The notes under the pieces are model-generated. The model was not told where the DNA came from, ran no database searches, and saw nothing but the letters and a program-made list of their open reading frames with translations. Positions 19,447-30,234 of a DNA stretch of 64,000 bases are shown here, one piece after another; the stretch's first letter is position 1; the number at the start of each line of letters is the position of its first letter. Source of the stretch: Notospermus geniculatus. Taxonomy: Eukaryota > Nemertea > Pilidiophora > Heteronemertea > Lineidae. Both the position numbers and the translations under genes were made by a program. The stretch covers positions 166,465-230,464 of the forward strand of contig NMRB01000549.1 of the NCBI GenBank assembly GCA_002633025.1, written 5' to 3'.

Positions 19447-20423
19447 TATTTTGTCCTATACATCTTAACAGACTTGATACATTTTGTCGTTTTCCGTCCC
19501 TTGCAGTGCTCAAAATACATTAACGACCCATCTGTAGGGTGAATTTCGTAATTCGTTGTGTCTTTGTCATTGATAAAACCAGGAAATGTCACGCTCAATT
19601 CTTCAACGATTAACCTGCCGTCTCCTTCAGAAAGCAAACCATGTTTGGGGCAGTAAATCTCTTTCAGTCCCACTGCTCTAGGCCCGGGAGCGGCGAACAG
19701 TAAGATATAGTCTTTCGATGCATCAAACCTGAGGCACATGTTGCCGCTACCCTTGAGAGTGTAGGCAGTTTTTATTAACTGTCTTGTAGGTTTGAAGGCT
19801 TCTTGTTTCCAATATACAACGTCAAACAGGTTGCCATCCAAAACTGAAACGGTGTGGATATTTCTGAAGGCGTAAAATGCTGCCGTTGCTGGGATAAGCT
19901 TTGTTCCCTTCGTAAATTTCAGTTGAGAGCTATCTGTTTTGTTATCTTGAACCACTTCATAGACACTCCCGAAGCTTCTCCCACTAATGTGGCAGTATGC
20001 GAGGACCAATTGGTCATCAAACAGAAACCCCAAGTCAATGCGGACGGCGGGTAGGCATTCATCCGACACAGGAAGGCGAAATTCTCCCACAATTGATTTT
20101 TTTGAAAGATCGTACACAGAAAACGAATGACGGCCCTTTGTTTGCCGGGAGTGGTAACAAATAACGATATAATGTTTATAGATATACGTTATAATGAAGT
20201 CGTTTTCGAACTTGATAAAGAACCTTCCCTCGTGGACACGACGGAATGATGTTTGGCCTAGTTGATATATTATCAATCCGTAATAGGGAGTGGAGTGTGG
20301 TTTTTTAATTATTATTATTTTTCCTTGAAGGGGGTCATAGCGCCACATCTCACCATTCAACGTAACCAAGGGTGGTTTAAAGGGTACCCTCTTTTGAAAC
20401 TTGTAGACAAGGGTCTTCAGCTC
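19446..20423 (-). CDS. Terminal exon 1 of an uncharacterised secreted-type family
   Basis: About 325 residues in one exon. I chose the start at the acceptor (TTTTTCCTCCATCATTGATAG, phase 0, first residues ELKTLVYKFQKRVP) because a stop lies in frame just upstream. The chain is rich in short beta strands with Tyr, Phe and Val, as in a propeller-like fold, but I recognise no named domain. It is clearly related along its length to the exon at 24807-25850: shared points include RV..PP..LN near the start, a LP..x..C block, an FYAF/FFAF block, a LKE/LRG..xC block and an NY/NW.I.P block near the end. The stop codon TAG is made by the TA duplication and first base of E2. Function unknown; the upstream PAN-like exon suggests an extracellular protein. 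Confidence 0.6.
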   Translation of the reverse strand, partial: ELKTLVYKFQKRVPFKPPLVTLNGEMWRYDPLQGKIIIIKKPHSTPYYGLIIYQLGQTSFRRVHEGRFFIKFENDFIITYIYKHYIVICYHSRQTKGRHSFSVYDLSKKSIVGEFRLPVSDECLPAVRIDLGFLFDDQLVLAYCHISGRSFGSVYEVVQDNKTDSSQLKFTKGTKLIPATAAFYAFRNIHTVSVLDGNLFDVVYWKQEAFKPTRQLIKTAYTLKGSGNMCLRFDASKDYILLFAAPGPRAVGLKEIYCPKHGLLSEGDGRLIVEELSVTFPGFINDKDTTNYEIHPTDGSLMYFEHCKGRKTTKCIKSVKMYRTK

Positions 20424-20536
20424 CTATCAATGATGGAGGAAAAACAGCGAATTAGCTGCAAAGAAAAGAAGCCTGGTAGCGTCTAGGGTCACTCGTCTTT
20501 CCTTACGAACCCCGAGTCACAGTTGCCCGAAATTTG

Positions 20537-21122
20537 CTAACCTGGTTCCCTGGGCTCCGACGGTGGCACTTACTATTCGTGTAGGAGCCCAGGAATCCAC
20601 AACCGTCTATAAATAGCAGTGACGTCATCACTGGGAAAGCCGTGTCCAAAAGCGAAGTGCAAAACAGATGAAATGACTTCTCTGCTGCACGTTGTCAACA
20701 ATGTCTGTAGAAAATGTACTCGCAATGGATAACTCAAATGTATCGTCGATATACTTGTAGTTTTCCATGATTTTAATGTCTGAACTGGCCCAAAGCGAAG
20801 ACACCATCTTAATTTGCAATTTGACTCTGTATGCGATTCATTCCAGGCACTCGATTCAGTCCAAAATTAGTCAGAACTTAATCGTTAATTATAAATTTCA
20901 ATTTCCACTTTATTAGAAATGTTACAACTATTCTCAAACGTGCTAATGATAACAAAATTGTTATATCCCAATCAACCTGATTTACACGACGTTTAATCGA
21001 CGCTCAGAATCAACGGCTTCCCACCTGCCAGAATTCCGACAGGTAGTCTCAGTTGCGGATACCTGGGCTCCGACACGAATCGTCAGCCAGCGCCACCGTC
21101 GGACGCCCAGGGAACCAGGTTA
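20537..21122. mobile_element. hAT-like non-autonomous element
   Basis: Ends TAACCTGGTTCCCTGGG and complement, continuing with CCGACGGTGGC. Flanked by 8-bp direct repeats GAAATTTG (20529-20536) and GAAATCTG (21123-21130), one mismatch, as in hAT insertions. It lies in the intron upstream of the exon ending at 20423. No transposase inside. Confidence 0.75.
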
Positions 21123-21247
21123 GAAATCTGCCATAGATTTAGAGGGTACCTAAATACATATTTGACAAGGTTAAAACTTCCTACCTACTCCTATAACATT
21201 CTCTCATGTGCTGTCTCGTCCGTCGTCATTAACGGGGGGGGGGGGGG

Positions 21248-21300
21248 NNNNNNNNNNNNNNNNNNNNNNNNNNNNNNNNNNNNNNNNNNNNNNNNNNNNN
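21248..21300. other. Assembly gap (53 N)
   Basis: A run of N follows 13 or more G. Sequence on both sides belongs to dispersed repeats. Confidence 0.99.
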
Positions 21301-23935
21301 CCTGTAGGGGGCGCTTTGTGAAAACCTTCTTTCGGCCGTATCTCCTGAACGCTGTTAGCTAGAACCACGAAACTTTTATGGTGGGTTCCTCTGATGAGAC
21401 TACATCACATAAATCCCGGGTTTTTGATTTGACCTACTTTTCAAGGTCACAGAGGTCAAAGTTCAAAATTCACTGTTTGGTGGCACATTTCATTTGGTGT
21501 GAAGATATACAGTGAGTGCCTGATTTACTGGTGGTTGTTAGAATTTTCTAAGTCCAGATCAGTGGGGCCCACAAAAGGAGAGTTGGCCTAAGAATGAACC
21601 CCAGTTTATAATAACAGGTGAAACATGGGGTAATCAGAAAATGAGCACACACCTTTTAGCATTGTTGTGCACAGTGGTTCAGCATATTATAATGAGGAAA
21701 ACCTGGTGTCAGTAAATCATGCCAGACCACCAGTAAATCAGGCACTCACTGTATCTAGGCACCCTTCACAAATGCACCAAATTTTAACCCGATCGGACTT
21801 CAAATATGGCCGCCACGCCAAGAAGCCATCTTGAAAAATGGGCTTTGACCCACATTTCATAAATAGGAGTAGGTAGGATGTTTTAACCTTGTCAAAATAT
21901 GTATCTAGGTACCATATAAATATATGGTAAATTTCAGTCAGATTCGACGTCAAATACGGCCGCCAGGGAGTCATCTTGAATGAAATGGTCCATGGACCAT
22001 GTGCTCACTGGGTTGGACATAATAGTCTAATAACAGAGGGAGGTACATATCAGTTATGAGCAATCTGGGTCAAGTCATTCCCAGGTAGGACTTTAATGAT
22101 TTTGGGGTTATGCCACCTGGTGGCCATATTGGATGTCCGGTCGGGCTGGAACTTCACATGCACATAAAGGTCATCTGCAGGGGGCCACATAGCACATTGG
22201 AGCGCTTTGGGTGAAGTCGTTCCTGAGTTACAGCACTTTGATGATTTTCGGGTTACGCCACCTGGCGGCCATATTGGATGTCCGATCGGACCGAAACTTC
22301 ACATGGTCATAAAGGTCATCTGCAGGGGGCCATATAGCACATTGGAGTGCTTTGGGTTAAGGCATTCCTGAGTTACAGCACTTTGATGATTTTTGGGTTA
22401 CACCACCTGGTGGCCATGTTTTAAGTCAAATCACGCCGAAATTTGACATGCATGTAAAGGTTATCTAGATGGAGGTAAATTTCAAATTTGAGCACTCTGC
22501 GTCGAGCCGTTCCTGAGTAATAGCACTGACTTGATTTTCAGGTTACGCCACCTGCCGGCCATACTGGATGTCCAATCGGGCCGAAACTCTGTATTTTTTA
22601 AGGTACCCCTCCAGTGCATGTTTATGCAAGATATGAAGTTGCTCGGTGAAATAATGACAAACTGTGGCAGGTTCGTCACTTTTGTCGAACTTTGACCTCT
22701 GTGACCTTGAAAAGTAGGTCAAATCAAAAACCCGATATATATGTTATGAATCCTTATTAGCTACACTTATGATAAAAATTTGGAGATGATCTAGTCATTA
22801 GTTCAGGAGTTATTGCACTTTTTGTGTTTTTGATTTCCGCCACCTTGTGGCCAAACTGAGAGTCGAATGGGACCGAAACTTGGTGTCTTGTGTCATCTGA
22901 CCTGGGGGTATATATGTACCAAGTTTCAGATCAATAGCTCCAGCGGTTACGAAACGTGCCCTGCTAACGGACAACGACGACGGACGCTGCACCATCGTAA
23001 TAGCTCACCCCAGTGAGCTAAAAATTGACTTCGACCCACACCTCATAAATAGTGGTAGCTAGGATGCTTTAACCGTGCCTAAATATGTGTCTTGGATTTG
23101 GTACCGTCTATTTATATGCCAAATTTCAGTTCGATTGGACTTTACATGGCTGCCAGGTGGCCATCTTGAAAAAAATGACTTTGGCCACATCTCATCGGTG
23201 GAAAATGTTACGATGTTTCAATGTTGTCTAAACATCTATGCAAGTATCCTGTACATTCCTGCTAAAATTTCAGTCCCAACTAACGTCACGTGTGGCCACC
23301 AGGCGGCCATCTTGAAAAATAGAATTTTTGATTGAAATATATCAAGATCGGTGACCATCTTGAAAAAGAGAATTTTTGACATCTGTGACAAAGACAGGAA
23401 AGCAGTTTGTTCACAAATACTACTTGTATTCATTGTATTCAGGAATTGCACTCCTTCTGGGTGTCATCACCTGAGTTGATGTCATTGACTGATAATACTG
23501 ATCAGATAAAAAAATACTTCTTGGTGTGTTCAGCTTTATCTTATCTGTACTGATCCTTCCACATTCACCATGAGAGTCACAGTTTCACACTTAACCACAG
23601 AGACTTATCACAGAGGTGAGCACAATGGCCCTGGCCATTTCATTGAAGATGGCTTCCTGGCGGCCATATTTGTAAACGTTTACTGGTTCTAGCCAGCAGC
23701 GTGCAGGAAATATGACCAAAAGACTGTTTTCACAGAGCGCCCGCTACAGCGGGCTAGAGTGTACAACCAGCAGTGCTAAGTTTCAGTCCAGATATAGCTT
23801 TTACCATAGGGTACCTGTACACCAAATTTCGAGTTTCTAACCAAAGAGGTTTACAATCGTGCCACCCCTGTTAAAGACGGCGGACGACACACCATGAGAG
23901 AAGCTCACCTCACAGAGGTGAGCTAAAACTGAGCG
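21301..23935. repeat. Dispersed gene-poor repeat block
   Basis: A mosaic of short modules: GGTCACAGAGGTCAAAG, GGCCGCCAGGTGGCC, CCAAGTTTC(A/G)G and a closing hairpin of AGCTCAC..GTGAGCT type (23000-23020 and 23908-23926). The same modules occur at 18690-19200 and inverted at 46150-46800. Within it, 22060-22570 is a tandem array of four units of about 143-147 bp, each with GCCACCTGG(T/C)GGCCAT. Confidence 0.85.
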
Positions 23936-24111
23936 CAGAGCTCTAATGTATTCAGATAGAGCAGAGTACATTATACACTACACTAACGCCGGCGAATGTA
24001 AGCACTTTCTGTAAAGTCTGGCTCAAAGCTTTTGTATGAATAAGTTGTAGAAGCAATCAGACTAGTGTTCATCTGCTTTGAAAATGCACTTCTGAAACAA
24101 TCCTAGTTATT

Positions 24112-24781
24112 AGCCCTTTTTACACGGCGCCGGTGCTTTCCGGATCGAGACTAGATCGAGGAGTGTTCGGTTATTTTTCCCCGTGTAAAAGCGAAACAAC
24201 TGACCTCCACCTTCCTCGGGCCAGTTCAGTTCGCCGCATGAGTCTCGGGAGGGTGCAGATAGGTGCAGGTCAATTATTTTCCCGTGTAAAAGCCAACCGA
24301 CCTCCACCGGCCTCGTGTGGGATTGAGGCACGCTACCTGAGTGACATCACTCGCGTACTTGCTGTTAAAGTTACCTGTGAAGAAATCACGCCCGAGATTT
24401 CTCAAGCAGTGCTCATGCTGTTAGAAGTATAGTTTATCGATTTTAGTGATTATTTCAGGGATATTTTTATTTATTTATTATTATTTATTTAATATCGTAC
24501 TCTTATGTACAGAAAAGCAAGAAAAGGAACATGTCGTGTGTGTGTGTGAGAGGTGTGAACGATATAAAGTGATACTTATAAAGTTATATAAAGTTATACT
24601 TATGACAACTAAATGTTAATACACGGCATCTAGTGGCATGCATTTGAACGAACCGACCTCGAACTAGATCGAGGAACTAGATGAACCCGACCGTGTAAAA
24701 GCGATCAATCCATCCTGAACCGAACCCGCCCGAGGAGGGTAGAGTTAGGTTTCCTCGAACCCGAACCGTGCAAAAAGGCCC
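24112..24781. mobile_element. Element with GCCCTTTTTACACGG ends
   Basis: The left end GCCCTTTTTACACGG and right end CCGTGCAAAAAGGCC are inverted copies. CCGTGTAAAAGC recurs inside on both strands, and GATCGAG words repeat. No coding sequence found. Region 23936-24111 just before it shows nothing. Confidence 0.7.
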
Positions 24782-24806
24782 ATTATAAACCAATGCATAC
24801 TCCCTG

Positions 24807-25850
24807 TCAGTTGACTGTAGTGTAAATATCAATTTCTTTGAATGCACCAGACTTCGATACGCTATATCGCGATTTGATTAACTTTAACAACAATAGGTTC
24901 AAAGCGGGATCAACTTTAATCCAGTTAAATATTATTTTTTTATACTCAACTCTTGATCCCAACATGACTATTTTAATTTGTCTTACTTTCTTACTTTTAA
25001 TATTCATATTGTCACCCATTCCACCCGTTGTGTCACACTGTACTCGAACACCTCTTAGATATGAAACATCAGCTTTACCTCGGCCAAGAAAAAATCCCAA
25101 GAAACGGTTAATGTCGAGAGAAATAATTTTATTTTTGACAGGGAAAGTTTCAGTTTCAGTTGTTGGGAATAGTTTCCATTTATTGCGATGTATGAAAATT
25201 TCAACAAATTTGCCATTTGAATACAATTCAAGGAAATCTGATTGAAAAGCGAAAAAATTGTACGCATTCATATTATGTTTCCTTGCCAACGTTTTTGTGG
25301 TGTTAAGTGTCAGCGTATAGTTGATTTTGTCTTTGACTAATCGTTTCCGGGAGGAGTAAATCAAGAGATATCTGGTTACTGATGTCCCTGTTTCTACTAA
25401 ACAAATCATGACAAATATTTTTAAATCGGTTGTCCATAAAAGCTTGTCGATATTTGAGCACGTTACACAGGGTTCACTGGGCAGTGTTAAATAACCACTG
25501 AACGCCCCGTTCAAGAAATTATATAGGGTCACATCTTTCTTCACAGAGCATTTCGGCCCTAAGGTAGTCGTTCTAAAAAAGAACATATAGTTTGAAAAGG
25601 TCCGATATATACTGGCTCCAGAGATAAACACTGACATGTTGTAAGATATCGTATAGGCGCTGTTACTTCTGTTGTACGCGTAGATCCTTACCCGAGTCCA
25701 TGGAACGGGCGTGTCGGTGTATAAATGGATTATCATTGGCCGAACCCCGTACTCGTAAAACTTGACAGAGTGCGACGAGTCATTTAACACTGTCGGGGGA
25801 ATCAACCGAACACGCCGACGAAGACGGTAGGCAACGAAAAATTGGCTTTC
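24807..25850 (-). CDS. Terminal exon 2 of the same uncharacterised family
   Basis: About 347 residues from a strong acceptor (TTTCCTGATATTACAG, 25851 onward, phase 0; first residues ESQFFVAYRLRRR) to a stop at 24807. It aligns by eye with the exon at 19446-20423 along its whole length, at low identity. It has a beta-strand-like pattern with several N-glycosylation-type sites (NRSN, NMSV, NYTL, NTTK) and paired Cys near the middle (PSEPCVTC). These and the upstream PAN-like exon suggest a secreted or cell-surface protein; the function is unknown. It could be an alternative last exon of one gene shared with 19446-20423, or part of a separate tandem paralogue. Base composition is more AT-rich than that of its sister. 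Confidence 0.62.
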   Translation of the reverse strand, partial: ESQFFVAYRLRRRVRLIPPTVLNDSSHSVKFYEYGVRPMIIHLYTDTPVPWTRVRIYAYNRSNSAYTISYNMSVFISGASIYRTFSNYMFFFRTTTLGPKCSVKKDVTLYNFLNGAFSGYLTLPSEPCVTCSNIDKLLWTTDLKIFVMICLVETGTSVTRYLLIYSSRKRLVKDKINYTLTLNTTKTLARKHNMNAYNFFAFQSDFLELYSNGKFVEIFIHRNKWKLFPTTETETFPVKNKIISLDINRFLGFFLGRGKADVSYLRGVRVQCDTTGGMGDNMNIKSKKVRQIKIVMLGSRVEYKKIIFNWIKVDPALNLLLLKLIKSRYSVSKSGAFKEIDIYTTVN

Positions 25851-26139
25851 CTGTAATATCAGGAAAGTCGAAAACACAGCCTCAGTTTAAAGTCCACCAT
25901 ATTACCACTTTTTGTCGACAGCTGGCGCCACCGTCGGTGAAATTGCATCATTCTCCATAATACCGTAATTTTGTCTTTCGGGCCAGTGTTGGAGAATGTA
26001 TGACCCTAGGAACGAGAGGTACCGTAATCGACACGGGGCGAGGTTAGTTTAACAACACTCTTCAAATGTACATGTACTTCAAGGGTGTATTCGACTCGCT
26101 GTTCTTATGTGTTCTGGTGCAGATAATGGTGTTCTGGAA
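25851..26139. other. Intron sequence upstream of terminal exon 2
   Basis: Non-coding. Contains GGCGCCACCGTCGG, similar to the sub-end of the hAT-like element at 20537-21122, so a remnant is possible. Confidence 0.45.
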
Positions 26140-26967
26140 TGCAGGCTTCACACCGTCCCGAAATTGACACGAAATGGACACACGATAAAGGAAATGTTCA
26201 AATTCGGATCTGATCGTAAAAACACCGGGACATTCGTGAGCGCATCTTAAGCCACTGTATGACCGCCGGTTGAGTTTCTCAGGCTCAGGCAGCAACTTCG
26301 TGAGTGGTGGAAAAGCTTTGGCACGCCCAAAAATTGCGCGAAGACCTTGCGAAGGTTATTTTAGTGTTGAATTCGTGTGTCCATTTTGCCCTTCATAAGG
26401 CCATCGTGAGGGCATCTTGTCAAATCGTGTCATCTTCGTCTTTACTTCGGGTGATCGTTGGTGCCATCGGGCATTTTTCGCCTCACGAAGACAATACGAA
26501 GGAAACAAGAAGCTGCCCGATTGTATAGAAGAAAGGCAACACGACAACGTGAAGCCCTCGAAATGCTGTCGTGTAGCCATCGTATTAGTACGATGACATC
26601 GAGATAGGACCACGGTGTGGACAGAGACAGCCGAATTTCAGTAGCTCAAGCGTTTACATGTGTGTTCTGCTCCCAATAATCTCCGATCAGCATTTGAATT
26701 TCCCACGGTCGGCCGAAGGTTTTATACCATCGGGAGGACACGTGACGCCCTCGTGCCCTAGTTCGAACGCATCATAACCTCAATACGACGTCGTGAAGCC
26801 ATCGTTTCGCCTTCGTGTGTGTTGTTCGGTTGCCATCGCGTGACCTTTAGGCATCGTCCTTGCTTCGGCTGTTGACCAAGTTCGGGGCCACCTTCACGCG
26901 AAATTCAAAACGCCATATTCGTATGGCCATCTGGTGTCAATTTCGGGAGAGTGTGACACGGGCTTTC
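26140..26967. mobile_element. Long-TIR element Ea
   Basis: Left end GGCTTCACACCGTCCCGAAA and right end TTTCGGGAGAGTGTGACACG are inverted relatives. Interior rich in CCATCGTG/TTCGTGAGGGC words and largely duplicated in Eb. No transposase. Confidence 0.75.
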
Positions 26968-26989
26968 AGCCGAGAACGCCTTCGCTAAT

Positions 26990-28171
26990 GCAGGCTTCAC
27001 ACTGTCCCGAAATTGACACCAGATGGAAACACGATAAAGGAAATGTTCAAATTCGGCTCTGCTCGTAAAAACATCGGGCCATTCGTGAGGGGCAATGTCG
27101 ATTTAGAGGAATCGAAGGAATGAGAGGAATCGGGCTGGAAAATCCCGAAAATCACCGTAAGATAAAATATAAAATTATCAGAATAGTTATTTCATAATAT
27201 TTCCTGGGCTATTGAGTTGTTATAATAAACTTATCATGATCGAGGTTGGTGATAAGAGAGCCTAATGACTTGACGGCCGAAAGCCAGCACTTTAGGAGAA
27301 AAGGGCCGAATTGCAAGTTCCACTAAAGCTATTCTGATGTTGACAAGACCACTCGTGTGATCGGGTGTGGCTGATGGGCTGCAGACTGCATTTTCCTCTG
27401 ATTCCTCCGATTCCTCTAAATCGACATGGCCTTCGTGAGGGCATCTTGAGCCATCGTATGACCGCCGGTTGAGTTTCTCAGGCTCAGGCAGCAACTTCAT
27501 GAGCGGTGGCAAAATCTTTGGCATGCCGAAAAATTGCCCGAAGACCTTGCGAAGGTTCATTTTCGTGTTCGATTCATGTGTTCATTTTTTGCCCTTCATA
27601 AGGCCATCGTGAGGGCATCTTGTCAAATCGTGTCATCTTCGTCTTCAATTCGTGTGATCATCGGTGCTATCGGGCATTTTTCGCCTCACAAACAATGACG
27701 AAGACAATACGAAGGAAACAAGAAGCTGCCTGATTGTCTTAGGAAGGCAACACGACAACGTGAAGACCTCTCAATGCCGTCGTGTAGCCATCGTATTATA
27801 TTACGATGACATCGAGATGGGACCACGGTGTGGGCGAAAACAGCCGAATTTGAGTCGCTCAAGCGTTCCACATGTGTCGTGGTAACGTTCTGCTCCCAAT
27901 AATCTCCGATCAGCAATTGAGTTTCCCACTGTCGGCCGAAGGTTTTATACCATCGGGAGATGGCCTTCGTGTGTCCGGCACGTAAACTACTTAATAATTC
28001 ACATCTCTGTGTTGCCTACGTGTGTGGTTCGGATGCCATCGCGTGACCTTCTGTAGGCATCGTCCTTGCTTCGGCTGTTGACCAAGTTAGGGGCCATCTT
28101 CACGCGAAATTCAAACTTCCATATTCATACGGCCATCTCGTGTCAATTTCGGGCCAGTGTGACACGGGCTT
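26990..28171. mobile_element. Long-TIR element Eb, second copy beside Ea
   Basis: Same ends as Ea (GGCTTCACACTGTCCCGAAA; TTTCGGGCCAGTGTGACACG). The 27430-27950 part matches 26230-26680 closely. It is interrupted by the element at 27095-27427. Confidence 0.78.
27095..27427. mobile_element. Nested element with ATGTCGATTTAGAGGAATCG ends
   Basis: Inverted ends ATGTCGATTTAGAGGAATCG and its complement CGATTCCTCTAAATCGACAT, with slight changes, inside Eb. TTCGTGAGGG occurs on both sides and may be the target duplication or part of the host repeat. Confidence 0.75.
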
Positions 28172-28460
28172 GTTCCCGAATCCCTAACACCTCGGCTGGT
28201 GGTACAAAGGGGAACAGTCGAGAACAAAGATGTCGGACACCGGCGGCAAATTTATATACATTTTTCTTCAGATCATAGTGTAATTATTCGAGGTTTATGT
28301 TCAAGCAAATTGACTTGAATGAGATATCTTTTTCTAAACAGAATAATTTTGAAGTAGGCCTATTCTTGACAAAAATGGCGGTTTTATGCGCGTATTGATG
28401 CCGGAAGTGAAACCATAGTAACAGGCACTTATCCATCCCTGCTATTCGACACTCGAGAAC
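28172..28460. other. No recognised feature
   Basis: Short intronic spacer with no repeat arms or frames that I trust. Confidence 0.45.
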
Positions 28461-28583
28461 ACGTTCCTTGTTCTCGGCCTGTTCGGATGCAGTTGAGAAC
28501 AGTGAGTCAATAGGCCCTACACACGTTCCTTGTTCTCGGCCTGTTCGGATGCAGTTGAGAACAGTGAGTCGAATAGGTCCTAC
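28461..28583. repeat. Tandem duplication, 2 x 62 bp
   Basis: ACGTTCCTTGTTCTCGGCC and what follows occur at 28461 and again at 28523, nearly identical. It lies just downstream of the PAN-like exon on the minus strand. Confidence 0.9.
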
Positions 28584-28603
28584 ACCCTCAATATAGTGCT
28601 TGC

Positions 28604-28876
28604 CTTTGGCTGATACATCCGAGAATCTTTACATCGGAATGCTTCTTTCTTTTCCAAGCATTTTCCTTTCCTTTTGTCCATTTGACAAATAAATCTGGCG
28701 ACATCAGGCATGATGACGATCGTCGAACATTTCAGCTGTAAACAAAGTGCAGCGCATGCCAGGACTGACGTCGCCTGTGCAAATCCGATGTCGGGTTCCA
28801 TGATGCTCCAATCTCGAATAAACAGTTCGAAGTTCTCGCTATTTTTCATGCTCGTCATGTCCCTGACATACCACAC
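28604..28876 (-). CDS. PAN/apple-like exon
   Basis: The minus frame encodes NFELFIRDWSIMEPDIGFAQ, then SVLACAALCLQLKCSTIV and RFICQMDKRKGKCLEKK. The Cys spacing (CxxxC, five residues, C, then C and C) fits a PAN/apple-type extracellular adhesion module. A GC-AG donor (CCAAAG/GCAAGC at 28598-28603) ends the exon in phase 0; a second possible GT donor lies at the AGG/GTG near 28580. An acceptor (ATGTCAG at about 28863) may open it. Both candidate ends are compatible in phase with the exons at 24807-25850 and 19446-20423. A signal-peptide exon was not found. PAN modules bind proteins or sugars outside the cell. Confidence 0.5.
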
Positions 28877-29378
28877 GTGACCAACAGGAAACGGAGTCTA
28901 TGGCCAACAATACCCCAAGTAGCCTATACCATTTAACCTATGCGGCCCCTAGCGGGAAGACCTCGGAGTAAAATGTAAACAACTAGCAACAACCCGTGGC
29001 GATCGGCGATTCTGAGTTTGGCCGAGGTAGGAATACACGGCACGGCTGGAATTGGTTCAACACGCAGTGCGGTAGTGAGAATTTCGAAAGCAATCGAAAA
29101 ACACTTTTACACTTTTTACACTTGTCCACTTTTGGTAGCTCTACTGGAAAGTGCCAGCCTGAAGAAGATCACGATAGGGGTATCATTTTGTATGTCGCCT
29201 TTTTTGCTCTAATTTTTGGACAATCGAAAAACACCATTATATAGATTTCGACTCATTTGTTCTGATACACCGTATTAGAATACTGAATGATCAACAAGCC
29301 TAACGGCAACAACGGTTCGCTGGCTTGAGGCCGAGGGGCATTGTAAATATCAGTCAGTGCCACCGTCAGGAACCTGAG
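28877..29378. other. No recognised feature
   Basis: Short frames only. An upstream exon of the PAN-like gene would be expected here or further right, but I could not identify one. Confidence 0.4.
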
Positions 29379-29517
29379 GGGTCATATTCATGAAGCCTTC
29401 GCAACTTTGCATGCACGCAAATCTATTGTAAGGCAGTCAGTGAACAACAGGGCATGTGCAACCAAACAATAGACTGGCCTGCACGCAAACGTGCGAAGAT
29501 TTCGTGAATATGGTCCC
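29379..29517. mobile_element. Hairpin MITE with GGTCATATTCATGAAG ends
   Basis: The left arm (GGGTCATATTCATGAAGCC to CTATTG) reappears inverted as CAATAG through TCGTGAATATGGTCCC, round a loop of about 45 bp. Confidence 0.8.
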
Positions 29518-29660
29518 AGGGGTATAGCTTATACCCGAATCCTGCGCAACTTGCCCCAGCCTTGCATAAAAAGCGGTACGATGTATTATGTTGACTTTGT
29601 TCATCCATACACACACGGCGGTCGATGTACTCCGTATAGCCGCAGTGCTCGCGAGTGTAA

Positions 29661-29823
29661 AGCCTAGTTCACACTGCTGGCGCGGTGGGACGCGGTGCGA
29701 TCTGAACAAAGGATTACAGCCTTCTTATCGCATCGTGTCGCACAGCAAGTGTGAACAGCTATAGACTTAACATTGGAAACAGTCAGGCGCGAATCGCAAC
29801 GCGGCTGCAGTGTGAACTAGGCT
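29661..29823. mobile_element. PIF/Harbinger-type MITE 1 (TAA target)
   Basis: Ends AGCCTAGTTCACACTGC and complement, flanked by TAA at 29658-29660 and 29824-29826. The 3-bp TWA target is typical of PIF/Harbinger. Interior has GCGCGG and ACGCGG words. Confidence 0.85.
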
Positions 29824-29879
29824 TAAACGCCGATCAGGAATGCTCGACAAGACTGTTTCAATCTACGTGTTGGATCTAA

Positions 29880-30231
29880 AGCCTTGTTCACACTGCAGAC
29901 ACGATGCAACGCGGAATTTTTAGCGCCTGATTGTTTCCAGTGTTAAGCCTATAGCTGTTCACACCTGCGGTGCGACACGGTGCGATAAGAAGCGGTAGGA
30001 AGCGACGAGCGATTTCACCGCCCCAATCGCTCATGTAGTATTTTTCCGCGTCGAATCGCCTGCCGCGTGAAGATACCGGCATATCTGGCACAATTTGAAT
30101 GACATGAATGATGCCACTTCCGCTAATCATGACCACCGCACACAACCACGCTATGTGAAAACTGACAACGCTTGGTGATTATTTCAACGCATCGCACCAT
30201 ATCGCGCCGCGCCACCAGTGTGAACAAGGCT
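29880..30231. mobile_element. PIF/Harbinger-type MITE 2 (TAA/TAT target)
   Basis: Ends AGCCTTGTTCACACTGC and CAGTGTGAACAAGGCT, flanked by TAA at 29877-29879 and TAT at 30232-30234. The middle contains an inverted piece of MITE 1 (CTATAGCTGTTCACAC), so the two share history. Confidence 0.8.
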
Positions 30232-30234
30232 TAT

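Noticed and set aside
19854-20054. Plus-strand ORF with several Cys
   Set aside because: Shadow of the minus-strand exon 19446-20423.
21162-21362. ORF across the N gap
   Set aside because: A third of it is N; the rest is poly-G and repeat.
24838-25245. Plus-strand ORF of 135 residues
   Set aside because: Shadow of the minus-strand terminal exon 2.
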